Positions 43,990-53,575 of a DNA stretch of 64,000 nt are shown here, piece after piece. Position 1 is the stretch's first letter. Every line of letters starts with the position of its first letter. The stretch comes from an uncultured Clostridia bacterium. Its GTDB lineage: Bacteria; Bacillota; Clostridia; Oscillospirales; Acutalibacteraceae. The position numbers and the translations under genes are program-made. The stretch lies in contig CAMMAZ010000001.1 of the NCBI GenBank assembly GCA_946493765.1, forward strand, positions 110,418 to 174,417, written 5' to 3'. Under the pieces are notes generated by a model, which saw only the letters and a program-made list of their open reading frames with translations, did no database searches and was not told where the DNA came from.

Positions 43990-44789
43990 GTTCTGACCGA
44001 CTGCGGATACTTGAAATAGGTGGAAAGGCTTGCGCTTGCGCTGCCGATGCTGCCGAATAACCGCAGAATACTGGACGACATAAGCAGCATCGTGCCGACG
44101 GGGAGTTGATGCTCAAACAGCAAAAATGCGCAAATGATCAGCACGGCCATTGAAAAGAATGCATCAAGCGCCGAACAGACAGCGTTTAGCATGTTTCTAT
44201 GATTGGATATGCGGTCGCGTTCTTCAAGCACCGCTTTTTGCGTGGTAACATAGCGATCAAGCACCAAATCCTGCATATCAAGTATATGGATATCTTTTGC
44301 GCTGCCGCCCCCTGTCGCAAGATTGTAGTAATACCCCGACTGACGAAAGTTAATCAGATCCTTAATGAATATAACAATTTGGTCAAGCGTTGACATCAGC
44401 TGCGGCGCTTTATCCTGGTATTCCGCCTTTTCTGTTGTGCGCAGACTTAAAGACTGAATTTTGACGATAAATTTTTCATACAAATACGGGCTGTAATGTA
44501 TACGCATGACCTCAATGATGAAGTTTGAAAACACACCATAAATCTGTTCAAACAGATATGCCGCGCCGAACACGCCAAGCAGCATGAACAGTTGATTCAG
44601 CGATGTTTGCGCGATACCGTTTATAAGCTTATCCACGATAACGGCGCTGAGCTTGATTGTAATCAGCGGCGCGATAGAACTAATGATTGAGATCAGCGAC
44701 CAGACGATAATGATGCTCTTTTTTAAGTTATAAACCGTCTTTATCGCATAGCCGATCAGCGAAAATGTATCCTTCGGAATACTCCGCAA
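43990..44789 (-). pseudogene. Truncated ABC transporter permease, end replaced by IS256 remnant
   Basis: The readable N-terminal 265 codons carry the transmembrane half of a type-1 ABC exporter ('IIVWSLISIISSIAPLITIKLSAVIVDKL...'), with an abrupt change near 'FRQSGYYYNLATGG' that looks like an internal deletion. After 'STYFKYPQS' the frame enters transposase sequence. The ATPase domain (Walker A, signature, Walker B) is absent. A relative of the two intact exporters at 53.6-56.7 kb, but no longer functional. Confidence 0.75.
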
Positions 44790-44799
44790 CTTTTTTCCC

Positions 44800-47292
44800 T
44801 CAATTCGACACCTCTTTTAGTTGATCACCCCATTCAAAAACAGAGTAATACTTTGATTTGTAATATACCAACGCTTCATTGTTCCAATATTTATGATGCC
44901 CATTGGAATATGTGGGTATAATGACTTTTCGAGTAAATAAATTCTTTTTTAACAAATCAATATTATTGGTGCTAATTAACAATATACAAAAATTTTTGTT
45001 AAATGGGTTTTCGATGATTTGTTGCAAACAATAATCTTCGTTGTAAGTAATATCATTATATTCAAATCCTGATTTATTATATTTGATTTTTGCATGTTTT
45101 CTTATCCTACGAATAAAATTGTTTTCAGATAAAACATCGTCTATGATTACCATATTGAAATCAAAGGTTTTCGGCAATTCACTAAGCTGATATATTGGAT
45201 AATTAACATATATTTTTGAAATAAAACCGTTACAACTCGGCATCGAGTATTTTTGTGCTACTGAATACATATTCGCATTACTCTTTTCCGGAATTATAAC
45301 TCTCATCTTGTCACGATATACATTAAGTAATCCGGTCCCTTTATAGGATTTTTTTGTTTTATCCGTCAATAGAATATCAATATTTTTCGATGATATGTTT
45401 TCATATGTATACACCTTACCGTTAACTATAACTGAAAAATTATCTTTGGATATTTGAACCGGTATTGTTAAGGTAAATCCCGTTGCATTTTTGCATTCAA
45501 TTACTATTTTGTCCTGAGATACTATATTTGCATATATCTCTGCCTTGTCTTTTCCAAATTCAATTCCATGAAGCTGAATCCAATATGATTTTAGATGACA
45601 GTTTCTTGTTGTTGTAAAATAAATTTGATTCGGGAACTTAACCCGGCGTACTTTTAACAGTTCTTTAATAATTGATATTTCCGTCAAATGTGAAGAAAAG
45701 TTATCATGTATGTAACCTGTACAGTTAATCTGATGATATTTTTCAGATAATTCCGGAACCTCTTGCAAATGATAATTTCTCTCATAAATAAAATCATCAT
45801 CTGAAACAGGATTATATATTTCAATATTAGACACATTTTTTATCTTATCTGTTTCAGGTAAACCCCCGATCGTATATGCACCCGCAATATCTGACGGTGC
45901 ATTCTGTAAAAATGACCAGACTGCGGATGCTCCGCTTGAATATCCCATTAAATATTGTTGATCCATGTTAACAGAAAAGAGCTCTTTGCAAATATTCATA
46001 GCCTCTACAGCGCTTGCTTCACTCATATAACTTCCTAATATCAATCCTCTAAGGGAAACATCGACCCAAATAAAATCTAAATCTATATCAACTGAATAAG
46101 AGGTCCAGGAATAGTTCATAGCCGCAAAGCAGTAAAATATTGGATACTTCTTGTTCTTATCATAATTCTTTGGCAGCCGATACAAAAGCATTACATCAGA
46201 TTGATCAATTTCAGACTTATAATATATCTCATGCACGCCACTGCTATAGAAATAATCGTCAGTATTTTTAAATGAGGATTTCCAATCATCTCTCATCTTT
46301 ATTAACTCATAGAACTTTTTGCAGTCCCATTCTCTGTCGTTTTGAGGTTTAAATCTTTTTAACCATGATTGCATCCATAAAAAGTGATTCAAGAAATATT
46401 TATTTTGGGTTTGTAATACTTTGTGAGCAATTATATTCACTAACTCGTTTGAAACCAACTCATAGGGTTTAGAAATATCTCGTATAGTTAAGCTTAAACA
46501 TACTAAGTTACTATAAATTCTTAAACCTAATCTAACCGCATTAGGATGATTTTGTCTATATAAGTCCAAGTCGATAGTATAGATTTTAAATGGTTTTACT
46601 TTAATTAACTCATCACCATTATCTTCATCAAAAATTGTTATAATTGAATCTTTATTATATTTAAGCAAATTGTTCGGTACTACAGCAAATGAAAAGGTTC
46701 TTTCATCAATACAATTATTTTTTTCATATATAAAATTACATTCATCTATTTTAACATGCTTCCATATTTGTTTGCAAGATAAAAGATAATCGGAAATTTC
46801 CTCTTGATAATTCATAATCTGATAAACAAATGTTCCCCAACTGTAATCTCTGCAATTTATATTCTCAATTTCTAAAACAAACGTATTTTTTCCCTTATTT
46901 AGATTACATGCAGTATAATGCCCTCCATCGGCACATGAAAAAGTTACAAATTGTCCATTTATCCATATTTTTGAACGATATGAGCAAATCGATGTAAGAA
47001 TAATTTTTTCATTTTTTTGACATTCTATTTCGGTATAAAAATACAGATATTTGTCTCTTTTTTCACCATCCGCAGATATCTCGAATCTATGGAATCTTTT
47101 CCTCTCAAACAACTCATAATCTTGATAGTTTCTTTTCATCAATAGATTGGAAACTTTGTTTTGAATTCTTTCAGGAATCTCAAAATCAAATAAATTATGT
47201 TCTTTTTCAAACATATCAATCAATAAAAATTGATTAATCAAAATCCGCGTTTCATTATATTTTTGTACAATTGACTTATTCAAACAGATCAT
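44800..47292 (-). CDS. Large alpha/beta-hydrolase-like serine esterase/peptidase
   Basis: 830 residues, cytosolic look. The central part has an alpha/beta-hydrolase pattern: 'VMLLYRLPKNYDKNKKYPIFYCFAAMNY' (oxyanion side), nucleophile elbow 'LMGYSSGASAVWS' with G-x-S-x-G near residues 445-449, and a possible Asp/His further on ('DNFSSHLTE'). The N-terminal 350 residues contain a beta-sandwich with 'ICSYRSKIWINGQFVTF'. Substrate unknown. In this setting it could be a release or editing esterase for the acyl/peptide product, or a peptidase; either is inference. AT-rich, directly after the truncated ABC gene. Confidence 0.6.
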   Translation of the reverse strand: MICLNKSIVQKYNETRILINQFLLIDMFEKEHNLFDFEIPERIQNKVSNLLMKRNYQDYELFERKRFHRFEISADGEKRDKYLYFYTEIECQKNEKIILTSICSYRSKIWINGQFVTFSCADGGHYTACNLNKGKNTFVLEIENINCRDYSWGTFVYQIMNYQEEISDYLLSCKQIWKHVKIDECNFIYEKNNCIDERTFSFAVVPNNLLKYNKDSIITIFDEDNGDELIKVKPFKIYTIDLDLYRQNHPNAVRLGLRIYSNLVCLSLTIRDISKPYELVSNELVNIIAHKVLQTQNKYFLNHFLWMQSWLKRFKPQNDREWDCKKFYELIKMRDDWKSSFKNTDDYFYSSGVHEIYYKSEIDQSDVMLLYRLPKNYDKNKKYPIFYCFAAMNYSWTSYSVDIDLDFIWVDVSLRGLILGSYMSEASAVEAMNICKELFSVNMDQQYLMGYSSGASAVWSFLQNAPSDIAGAYTIGGLPETDKIKNVSNIEIYNPVSDDDFIYERNYHLQEVPELSEKYHQINCTGYIHDNFSSHLTEISIIKELLKVRRVKFPNQIYFTTTRNCHLKSYWIQLHGIEFGKDKAEIYANIVSQDKIVIECKNATGFTLTIPVQISKDNFSVIVNGKVYTYENISSKNIDILLTDKTKKSYKGTGLLNVYRDKMRVIIPEKSNANMYSVAQKYSMPSCNGFISKIYVNYPIYQLSELPKTFDFNMVIIDDVLSENNFIRRIRKHAKIKYNKSGFEYNDITYNEDYCLQQIIENPFNKNFCILLISTNNIDLLKKNLFTRKVIIPTYSNGHHKYWNNEALVYYKSKYYSVFEWGDQLKEVSN

Positions 47293-47626
47293 TCCTTTTT
47301 AATTGTATTTTTAGTCAATATAAATTTCTAATAAATCCAGGTGATACTTATATTCCTCAGTGCCTCTTCAATATCTAAGACGGCAGTGATACAGCTACCA
47401 TTTTTATACATGAGCAAAGATATTTGTTTCTCCAGATTGAATATCTAATCTTCAATAAATACGAGGATATTCAGCTAACTGACGGAGCTAAAAGCTGAAT
47501 GTTCCCTTTATGAAAGTACATCCTAATAAGGAGTGATACTTTTCTTTCAGTTTATTTTTAATCCCTTTTAATACGCTTTTGTATAATCTCCACTGACGGG
47601 AGTTGTTTGCTTAGATCTTTTGGCAG
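47293..47626. other. Intergenic, no gene seen
   Basis: AT-rich stretch upstream of the hydrolase gene with no clear ORF, repeat or terminator. Confidence 0.4.
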
Positions 47627-48110
47627 TTAGCTTATAACTTTGTATTTGATGACTCCAATGGGCTTTGACATATTCTTCAGGGCGGATCCTGCAACTAAGG
47701 CGTTTTTGCTTTTGCACAGCAACAGACCGATAGAAGGATTATTGTTGTCCTTTTTCAAAATATCGTCAATCGCCGAGAGATAAAAGTTAAGCTGATCGGC
47801 ATATTCGGGCTTAAATTCGCCGATTTTCAGTTTGATCACCAATGAGGGTTTAGAATAGAAGGTCGATATAAAATCGTCACCGCCGACATTGAGGTGATAT
47901 TGGTTGCTGAGAAACGCAAAACCGGTTCCCAATTTCAAAAGGAACTTCGTTAGATCTTGGACGAGAGCTTGCTCTATATCCCGTTCCACTATATCTTCTT
48001 GAAGGGAATAAAATCAAAGATGTATGGATCTTTAATTGTTTGTATGGCAAGTTCACTCTGAGGTAAAGCAAGGCGGTTTTCAAAATTGGAAATTTTATCA
48101 GCGATAGCCT
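47627..48110 (-). pseudogene. DUF1016/YhcG-family PDDEXK nuclease remnant
   Basis: Two pieces in different frames. First 'NFENRLALPQSELAIQTIKDPYIFDFIPF', then 'ERDIEQALVQDLTKFLLKLGTGFAFLSNQYHLNVGGDDF', an internal deletion where the family has 'YIDLLFYH', then 'LKIGEFKPEYADQLNFYLSAIDDILKKD' and 'SIGLLLCKSKN'. This is the C-terminal nuclease of YhcG. At least one frameshift and one deletion make it non-functional. Unrelated to the RiPP operon it interrupts. Confidence 0.8.
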
Positions 48111-48134
48111 GTTATTCATATAAACCGTTTTCAA

Positions 48135-48791
48135 TGTGATATATCAGAATAATAATCTGGTGTATGCGGGCGAATATAATCGCCAAATAATAAAGCCATG
48201 TCTATTATTTTCAACAATTATTGTTATATGCGAATACGGACATCTTTCATAATCAGGCTGCGCCTGTATGACACACATCCTCGTATATTTCCAACATTCA
48301 GTTTTTATACAAGTATTTAAATCTACAGGAAGCAGTTTTTTCATCAGTTATATTCACTCAATTCATTTTATTTTTGAAAAAGCCAAGTTATCTATCACAC
48401 TTAAGTATAGTTTCGAATCCGTTACAAATTATTTTTAGGGCATTTTGCTGAATCAATATAAGACAATGAAGTGCGAAGGACCCACGCCATGAAACGATAA
48501 TTAGTGCTGATATTGATTCAAAAGTATGAATATATGAGACAGCAAACAATTGAAAAATGCTTCATTCTATGAAGGATTTAAAGGCGAAAGCTGCCGGATA
48601 AATATAAAAAACTTGATGGCGTATTCAGGACTAAGCCGGTCTGTGTTTGCCAACCTCACGTGCGAGATCTAGTTCAAGACCAGCTCAAGGAATGCAAATT
48701 GTTCTGCGGCAGGATCTTCCTTTTGTTGAATAAGATAGATAACTAAATACCTATATTTCAGTTTGTTTTATACTTTGGAGAGAGAGTGAAA
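48135..48791. other. Intergenic with decayed sequence
   Basis: No frame longer than about 66 codons and no family pattern. Some transposon-like text ('cgcgagatctagttcaag' region, 48660-48720) but nothing that I can name. Confidence 0.4.
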
Positions 48792-49522
48792 TTAAGTGTT
48801 TTCACAATTAATTAAAGCGTCTTGAACATCAATTATTTCCATGTCTATTCCTGCGATGTTCTTAATAAATGGCGCCAATGTAGGTTTGGAGCTGATTTCA
48901 TAAAAAGTATCAATGCCATTGCTCCTCATACTTTGAATAGCCTTTATCCACTGAACTGGCTTGACTATCTGTTCATAGCTTAGCAGATAAAGAATCATTT
49001 GTAGAAAGCGGTTTGCCAGTAACATTCATGTAAATTGGTAATATAGGTTGTTTGAAAATGACATAATCTAAATTAGCTTTGAATTTATCTGCTACTGGTT
49101 TCATCATCGGGTGATAAAATGGTCTGCTGACTTTTAGTGAGATAATTCGTCCGTTTGCTGAACCATGTTTTCTACATTATATTATCGCCAACTTCATTTT
49201 CCATTGCCTTACCTGACATTCACCAACTCAAACGCCGTTTTTATATCTATTACCCCTGCGGCTACCAAAGCCGAATATTTATCTTTTTAAATACCTCATA
49301 AATTGCCAACTCAACGGTAAGTGTACATACTTGGCAATATATCGTCTTATTTAATTCTTGTTGGGAAGCCTCAAAACACATTTTGGCAACATCATGGCCT
49401 ACAGTTTCAGAGGCCAAGTCAAAAACAGACCTTGCTTCTGAGATGAAATCATAAATCCTTTTTCCCATCCCTGTAAATTGAGAGCCTTGCCCTCCAAATA
49501 TCAATGCTGTTGTATTGTGCAC
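48792..49522 (-). pseudogene. fabD: Broken discrete malonyltransferase (FabD/trans-AT type)
   Basis: N-terminal part 'ALIFGGQGSQFTGMGKRIYDF' in one frame, then the frame changes exactly where the catalytic GHSLGE would be: the text resumes 'KYSALVAAGVIDIKTAFELVN', and the Ser motif is deleted. Further pieces in other frames are 'RPFYHPMMKPVADKFKANLDYVIFKQPILPIYMNVTGKPLS' and 'YEQIVKPVQWIKAIQSMRSNGIDTFYEISSKPTL'. At least three lesions. The intact ancestor would load malonyl onto a carrier protein. Not expected to work now. Confidence 0.85.
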
Positions 49523-49532
49523 GCCGTTTATT

Positions 49533-50323
49533 CTACCTCCCTATTGTTCTATATTTCTTTTGCCGTTGATGTACAAGTTTAGATGTGCGAATACTCTTCA
49601 ACAGCTTTATCTCTTTGATAAGATAGGTCTTTATTCTTAAAGCCGTCTCATGTACATCCGTATGCGCTCCATCGTTAGGCTCAGGAATGATGTAGTCCAC
49701 AATACCTTGCTGCAATAAGTCCTTTGATGTCATTTTTAACAACTCGGCGGCTTCAATTTCTTTGCTAGTATCTTTCCAAAGTATTTCAGCGCAAGCCTTA
49801 GGAGCAATGACACTTAATGCCGCATGTTCAAGAGCGATAATTCTATCTGCTACACATAGAGCTAAAGCCCCGCCACTTCCACCATTGCCAATAAGAATTG
49901 AAATGCGCGAAACTTTTAAACACATCATTTCCATTAGATTATTTGCAATAGCAACGGCTTGTCCGAGTTCTTCTGCTTGCTTGCCTGGGTACGCACCAAT
50001 CGTATCTACAAAGCAAATGACTGGTCTGTGGAATTTTCAGCTTGTTTGATCAGGCGCAATGACTTTCGGAAACCTTCAGGATGTGTCACAGAAAAACTGA
50101 ATTTGACATGTTCTTCAATGTTTCTTCCCCGCAACTGACCAATCACCGTAAATGGAATATTGTCAATAAAGCCTATGCCCCCTATAATTGAGGGATCATC
50201 ACCATACAGCCTGTCACCGCTAAGTTCGATGAAATCAGTAAAGATAAGATCAATATATGACTTTGCATTGGGACGGCTTGTGTGTTTCAATATATTCAAT
50301 TTTTCTGCTATTGAATAATCCAT
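49533..50323 (-). pseudogene. accA: Acetyl-CoA carboxylase carboxyltransferase alpha (frameshifted)
   Basis: N-terminal half 'AEKLNILKHTSRPNAKSYIDLIF...ELSGDRLYGDDPSIIGGIG' and C-terminal half 'CFVDTIGAYPGKQAEELGQAVAIANNL...ISILIGNGGSGGALAL' are both well conserved but sit in different frames. The break lies near 50,050: one A is missing from an A-run (GAAAATT, expected GAAAAATT), restoring 'KQAE-KFHRPVICFVDT' if inserted. It could be a true mutation or a sequencing error in a homopolymer. Downstream of accD in the operon. Confidence 0.85.
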
Positions 50324-50339
50324 AAACTTTACCTATAGC

Positions 50340-50939
50340 TCATAATCGTAATAGCTTTGATATGATTTGTTTTATCTCAGACTTATCTGCGACAATATCT
50401 ACCATTCCATGACGTTTGGCGTATTCGGCTGTTTGGAAATCTTCTGGCAACTGCTCGTGTGTTGTATCCTCAATAATCCTTCTGCCAGAGAATCCATATA
50501 TAGCATCTTTTTCCGCGATTATAATATCTGCTAATGACACGAAACTAGCACTTGCTCCGCCAAGTGTTGGAGTGGTAACAACGGAAATATATAGTAAACC
50601 TTTAGCGCTATGTTGTTTTACGGCAGCGGCCATCTTAGCCATCTGCATTAAAGCTAAAGTACCTTCATTCACCCGGATGCCACCAGAAGCAACGACTAAA
50701 ACTACAGGAAATTTCTTTTTAGTAGCGTACTCAAATGCCTTTGAGATTTTCTCGCCTTCAACCACACCAATCGTACCGGTTTTATAAGACTTATCCAATT
50801 GAATTAAAAGGATTTCTGTCCCATTAGTTAAGCATTTGCTAATAATCACAGCGTTTTGTGGCTGTTTTTTATTTATTTGCTGGCTATCACCTATATTCAA
50901 TTCACAAAACACATTACTATCAATATACTCGCACATCAT
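50340..50939 (-). CDS. accD: Short acetyl-CoA carboxylase carboxyltransferase beta (AccD-like)
   Basis: 199 residues; the usual AccD is about 290. The zinc ribbon and first 90 residues are missing, but the carboxyltransferase core is complete: 'GTIGVVEGEKISKAFEYATKKKFPVVLVVASGGIRVNEGTLALMQMAK', 'PTLGGASASFVSLADIIIAEKDAIYGFSGRRIIE'. It would, with AccA, make malonyl-CoA. No biotin carrier or carboxylase gene is present, so chromosomal ones would be needed. Begins right at the end of the adenylation gene. Confidence 0.75.
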   Translation of the reverse strand: MMCEYIDSNVFCELNIGDSQQINKKQPQNAVIISKCLTNGTEILLIQLDKSYKTGTIGVVEGEKISKAFEYATKKKFPVVLVVASGGIRVNEGTLALMQMAKMAAAVKQHSAKGLLYISVVTTPTLGGASASFVSLADIIIAEKDAIYGFSGRRIIEDTTHEQLPEDFQTAEYAKRHGMVDIVADKSEIKQIISKLLRL

Positions 50940-52592
50940 TTACGCACCATGAACTTTCGATTCTACATAGTCAATCATTGATTTTATGGTGGGAAAGGCG
51001 GTTATTAATAACATCTCATCGTCAAATTCAAAATTGAATTCTCCCTCTAAAGCAACAACTAAAGTAACAAAGGTAATTGAATCTACACCTACTTCGCCAA
51101 GGGAAGTTTCTAATGTCACATCTTCATTCTTGGGAGCAAGAGTAGATTTTATTACCCCAAAGGCTTTTTGAGAAACTGCACTTAATTCGCTCAAGTTAGA
51201 CTCTTCCAGTAGACCATCACTAGTCTTTGTCTCCTCACATTCTAATACTCTTTTCCTGTCAAGTTTTCCATTTGCCGTCTGAATGAAACTTTCAACACGT
51301 TTAAATCTGACTGGAATCATATACTTAGGTAGCTTTGAAGATAAATAATCCGTTATCTCTTTTTGATCTAAAGTAGTATCGCTTGTGTAAAACGCTTGTA
51401 ACATTTTATTTGTTTCGCTTATTTCCGGTGCAATGACAACCGCTTGGTGTATTCCGTCGATTTGGTTAAGATGCGACTCGATTTCTTCAAGCTCAATACG
51501 ATGACCGCGTATTTTTAGCTGATTATCAGTTCTACCTAAATATTCCAAATCTCCATCAGGTAAGTAACGTCCCATGTCGCCCGTGCGATAAACTCTAACA
51601 TCTGGTTTTTGCGGAAGATAGATGAATTTTTCTATGGTTAGATCATTTTTGCCAACATATCCTCTTGCCAATCCTTTTCCGGCAATGCAAATCTCTCCGA
51701 CTTGCCCCTCGGGAAGGATAGATAGGCTTTCATCCACTATGTAAACTTCGGTATTCTTAATAGGACGGCCAATGTCGATCCGGTCTTTCTGAGTTAGGTT
51801 ACTGACCGTTGACCAAATAGTTGTTTCTGTGGGGCCATACATGTTATATATTTTGGCATTCGTTTTCTCTTTCAATCTCCGGAGCAGACTTAGCGGGAAC
51901 GATTCGCCTCCGATCATAATCTCTTTGACATTCTTTAGACATGAAAGTTCTTTATCATAGTTTAAGAGTAACTGCATTCTGGAAGGTGTCATTTGAACCA
52001 TATCTACTTCGTTATCTTGAATAAGCTTTGCCATAAGCCTTGGATTACGCTGTTCATCTTCGTTTGCCAGGACAACTACAAGTCCTCTATATAAAGCCAT
52101 TATACTTTCAAGGATGAAAATATCGAAGGATACTGTTGTAAAGCAAGCAATACGTTTTCCGGCAGAAAAATCTATGATTTCTGAAATACCTTCAATGAAA
52201 TTAAACAGGCCTTCTCGTGTAACTTCTACACCTTTTGGGATGCCAGTAGTGCCTGATGTGTACAGTATGTAGGCTAATTCACTTTTATTAGATTCCTCGC
52301 GGAAGTCAACTGTTTCATTCTCGTCAATATAAATAACTTTTTCTTCGTTAAATTTTTTGCGGTATTTCTTGTGAGTCAATATTTTACTTGCTTTAGTATC
52401 CAACAATATTTGATGTATTTGATAATATGGCATTATTGGATTAATTGGTATGTAAACAATACCTTTCATTATGCAGTTATAAATAGTCGAGATTAATGCA
52501 ATATTTCTATCCAATAGTAACGCAATAGGAGCATCTCTATTAATTACTTTTTTATTATTCCCCTTTATTTTTTTTATACTAATCAATTCCAC
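50940..52592 (-). CDS. NRPS-like adenylation domain plus carrier protein
   Basis: 550 residues. Adenylation motifs intact: 'YILYTSGTTGIPKG' (A3), 'FDIFILES', 'YNMYGPTETTIW' (A5), 'YRTGDMGRYLPDGDLEYLGR' (A7/A8), 'NGKLDRKRVLE' (A10). About 50 residues of the normal N-terminus are missing. C-terminal carrier with attachment Ser in 'VGVDSITFVTL' (about residue 510). No condensation or thioesterase domain. It loads an amino or carboxylic acid on its own carrier; the substrate is not readable without a code table. GTG start just after the BtrH-like gene. Confidence 0.85.
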   Translation of the reverse strand: MELISIKKIKGNNKKVINRDAPIALLLDRNIALISTIYNCIMKGIVYIPINPIMPYYQIHQILLDTKASKILTHKKYRKKFNEEKVIYIDENETVDFREESNKSELAYILYTSGTTGIPKGVEVTREGLFNFIEGISEIIDFSAGKRIACFTTVSFDIFILESIMALYRGLVVVLANEDEQRNPRLMAKLIQDNEVDMVQMTPSRMQLLLNYDKELSCLKNVKEIMIGGESFPLSLLRRLKEKTNAKIYNMYGPTETTIWSTVSNLTQKDRIDIGRPIKNTEVYIVDESLSILPEGQVGEICIAGKGLARGYVGKNDLTIEKFIYLPQKPDVRVYRTGDMGRYLPDGDLEYLGRTDNQLKIRGHRIELEEIESHLNQIDGIHQAVVIAPEISETNKMLQAFYTSDTTLDQKEITDYLSSKLPKYMIPVRFKRVESFIQTANGKLDRKRVLECEETKTSDGLLEESNLSELSAVSQKAFGVIKSTLAPKNEDVTLETSLGEVGVDSITFVTLVVALEGEFNFEFDDEMLLITAFPTIKSMIDYVESKVHGA

Positions 52593-52593
52593 C

Positions 52594-53544
52594 TTAAATC
52601 AACCTTTCCATTGTTGCTATCCGTAATTTACTATTCAACAATTGATTTGCTATGTAATTTTCTTTATATATTTTATCAATGATTTTAAAAGTTTTTTCTA
52701 AATTAATAAAATTTGTCATCAAATATTTTATAATTATATTTTTTAATTTCACAGTTTCTTCAGATGCGATCATAAGATGCAAATTTAAGTCATTAAATAA
52801 AGGGTATGATAGTTTGCTATCTAAATATTTTAACCCTTTAATAAAATTTAATTTATCTTCCGATATCCATTTTAATGTCAAAATGAGAATTGAAGATTCT
52901 AATTCTGCGTGGTTCAAATATTTACTAGATGAAAAAGAAATTATTTTGCTCATCAATTCTATTTTTTCTTCATCATATTTTTTTAAATTTATATTTTTAA
53001 TAGATTTTTGTAAGTAGTGAATCGCCTTAGCACATGCATCATCAAGTTTCTTACCCAAATGTATGCATTCTATCCATGATGCTTTATTACTAATAAATTC
53101 ATATTTTAATTTGATAATTCCTTTTGAGGGGTAATATATGTCAAGGCAATTATACATCATATTTACATCATCCAATTCCACAATCTGCATATAATGAGAA
53201 AAGTGTACGGAATTGTAAAAAGGCGTCCAATCGCAATAATAAGCATCAATCCAAAAACATACAGGAAAATATTTAATATTATCCTTTATATATGAATTTA
53301 TATCTTTAATTTTATTAGTCATAATTTTTTCTATATTCGTATTAAATATTACACTCAAAATTTCATTATTCTCAAATGGCCTTGAAATACCATTCAGATC
53401 TTTTAAAGAAGAATGAATAAAATGGGGGGAAAACAATTTCAAATTGAATAGCTGGTATTCATATCCCTTGCCCTTAAGTATCCAATAAATGATATTATCA
53501 TCACATGTGCTTTGTTCCAAAATCAAGAGTTCATGTTTGTACAT
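52594..53544 (-). CDS. BtrH-like acyltransferase / cysteine-hydrolase-fold protein
   Basis: 316 residues. The N-terminal 150 resemble the BtrH N-terminal (C39-peptidase-like) domain: Cys14 in 'EQSTCDDNIIYWILKGKGYEY', then 'FPVCFWIDAYYCDWTPFYNSVHFSHYMQIVELDD' (H114/H117) and D135 in 'YNCLDIYYP', giving Cys-His-Asp. BtrH in butirosin synthesis moves an acyl group from a carrier protein to an amine. The C-terminal half is helical and unassigned. A leader-peptidase role is the main alternative. Located between the exporters and the adenylation-carrier gene. Assignment by pattern, moderately sure. Confidence 0.6.
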   Translation of the reverse strand: MYKHELLILEQSTCDDNIIYWILKGKGYEYQLFNLKLFSPHFIHSSLKDLNGISRPFENNEILSVIFNTNIEKIMTNKIKDINSYIKDNIKYFPVCFWIDAYYCDWTPFYNSVHFSHYMQIVELDDVNMMYNCLDIYYPSKGIIKLKYEFISNKASWIECIHLGKKLDDACAKAIHYLQKSIKNINLKKYDEEKIELMSKIISFSSSKYLNHAELESSILILTLKWISEDKLNFIKGLKYLDSKLSYPLFNDLNLHLMIASEETVKLKNIIIKYLMTNFINLEKTFKIIDKIYKENYIANQLLNSKLRIATMERLI

Positions 53545-53575
53545 ATGCTTACCTTTCTGATAGTGAGTTAAAGAT

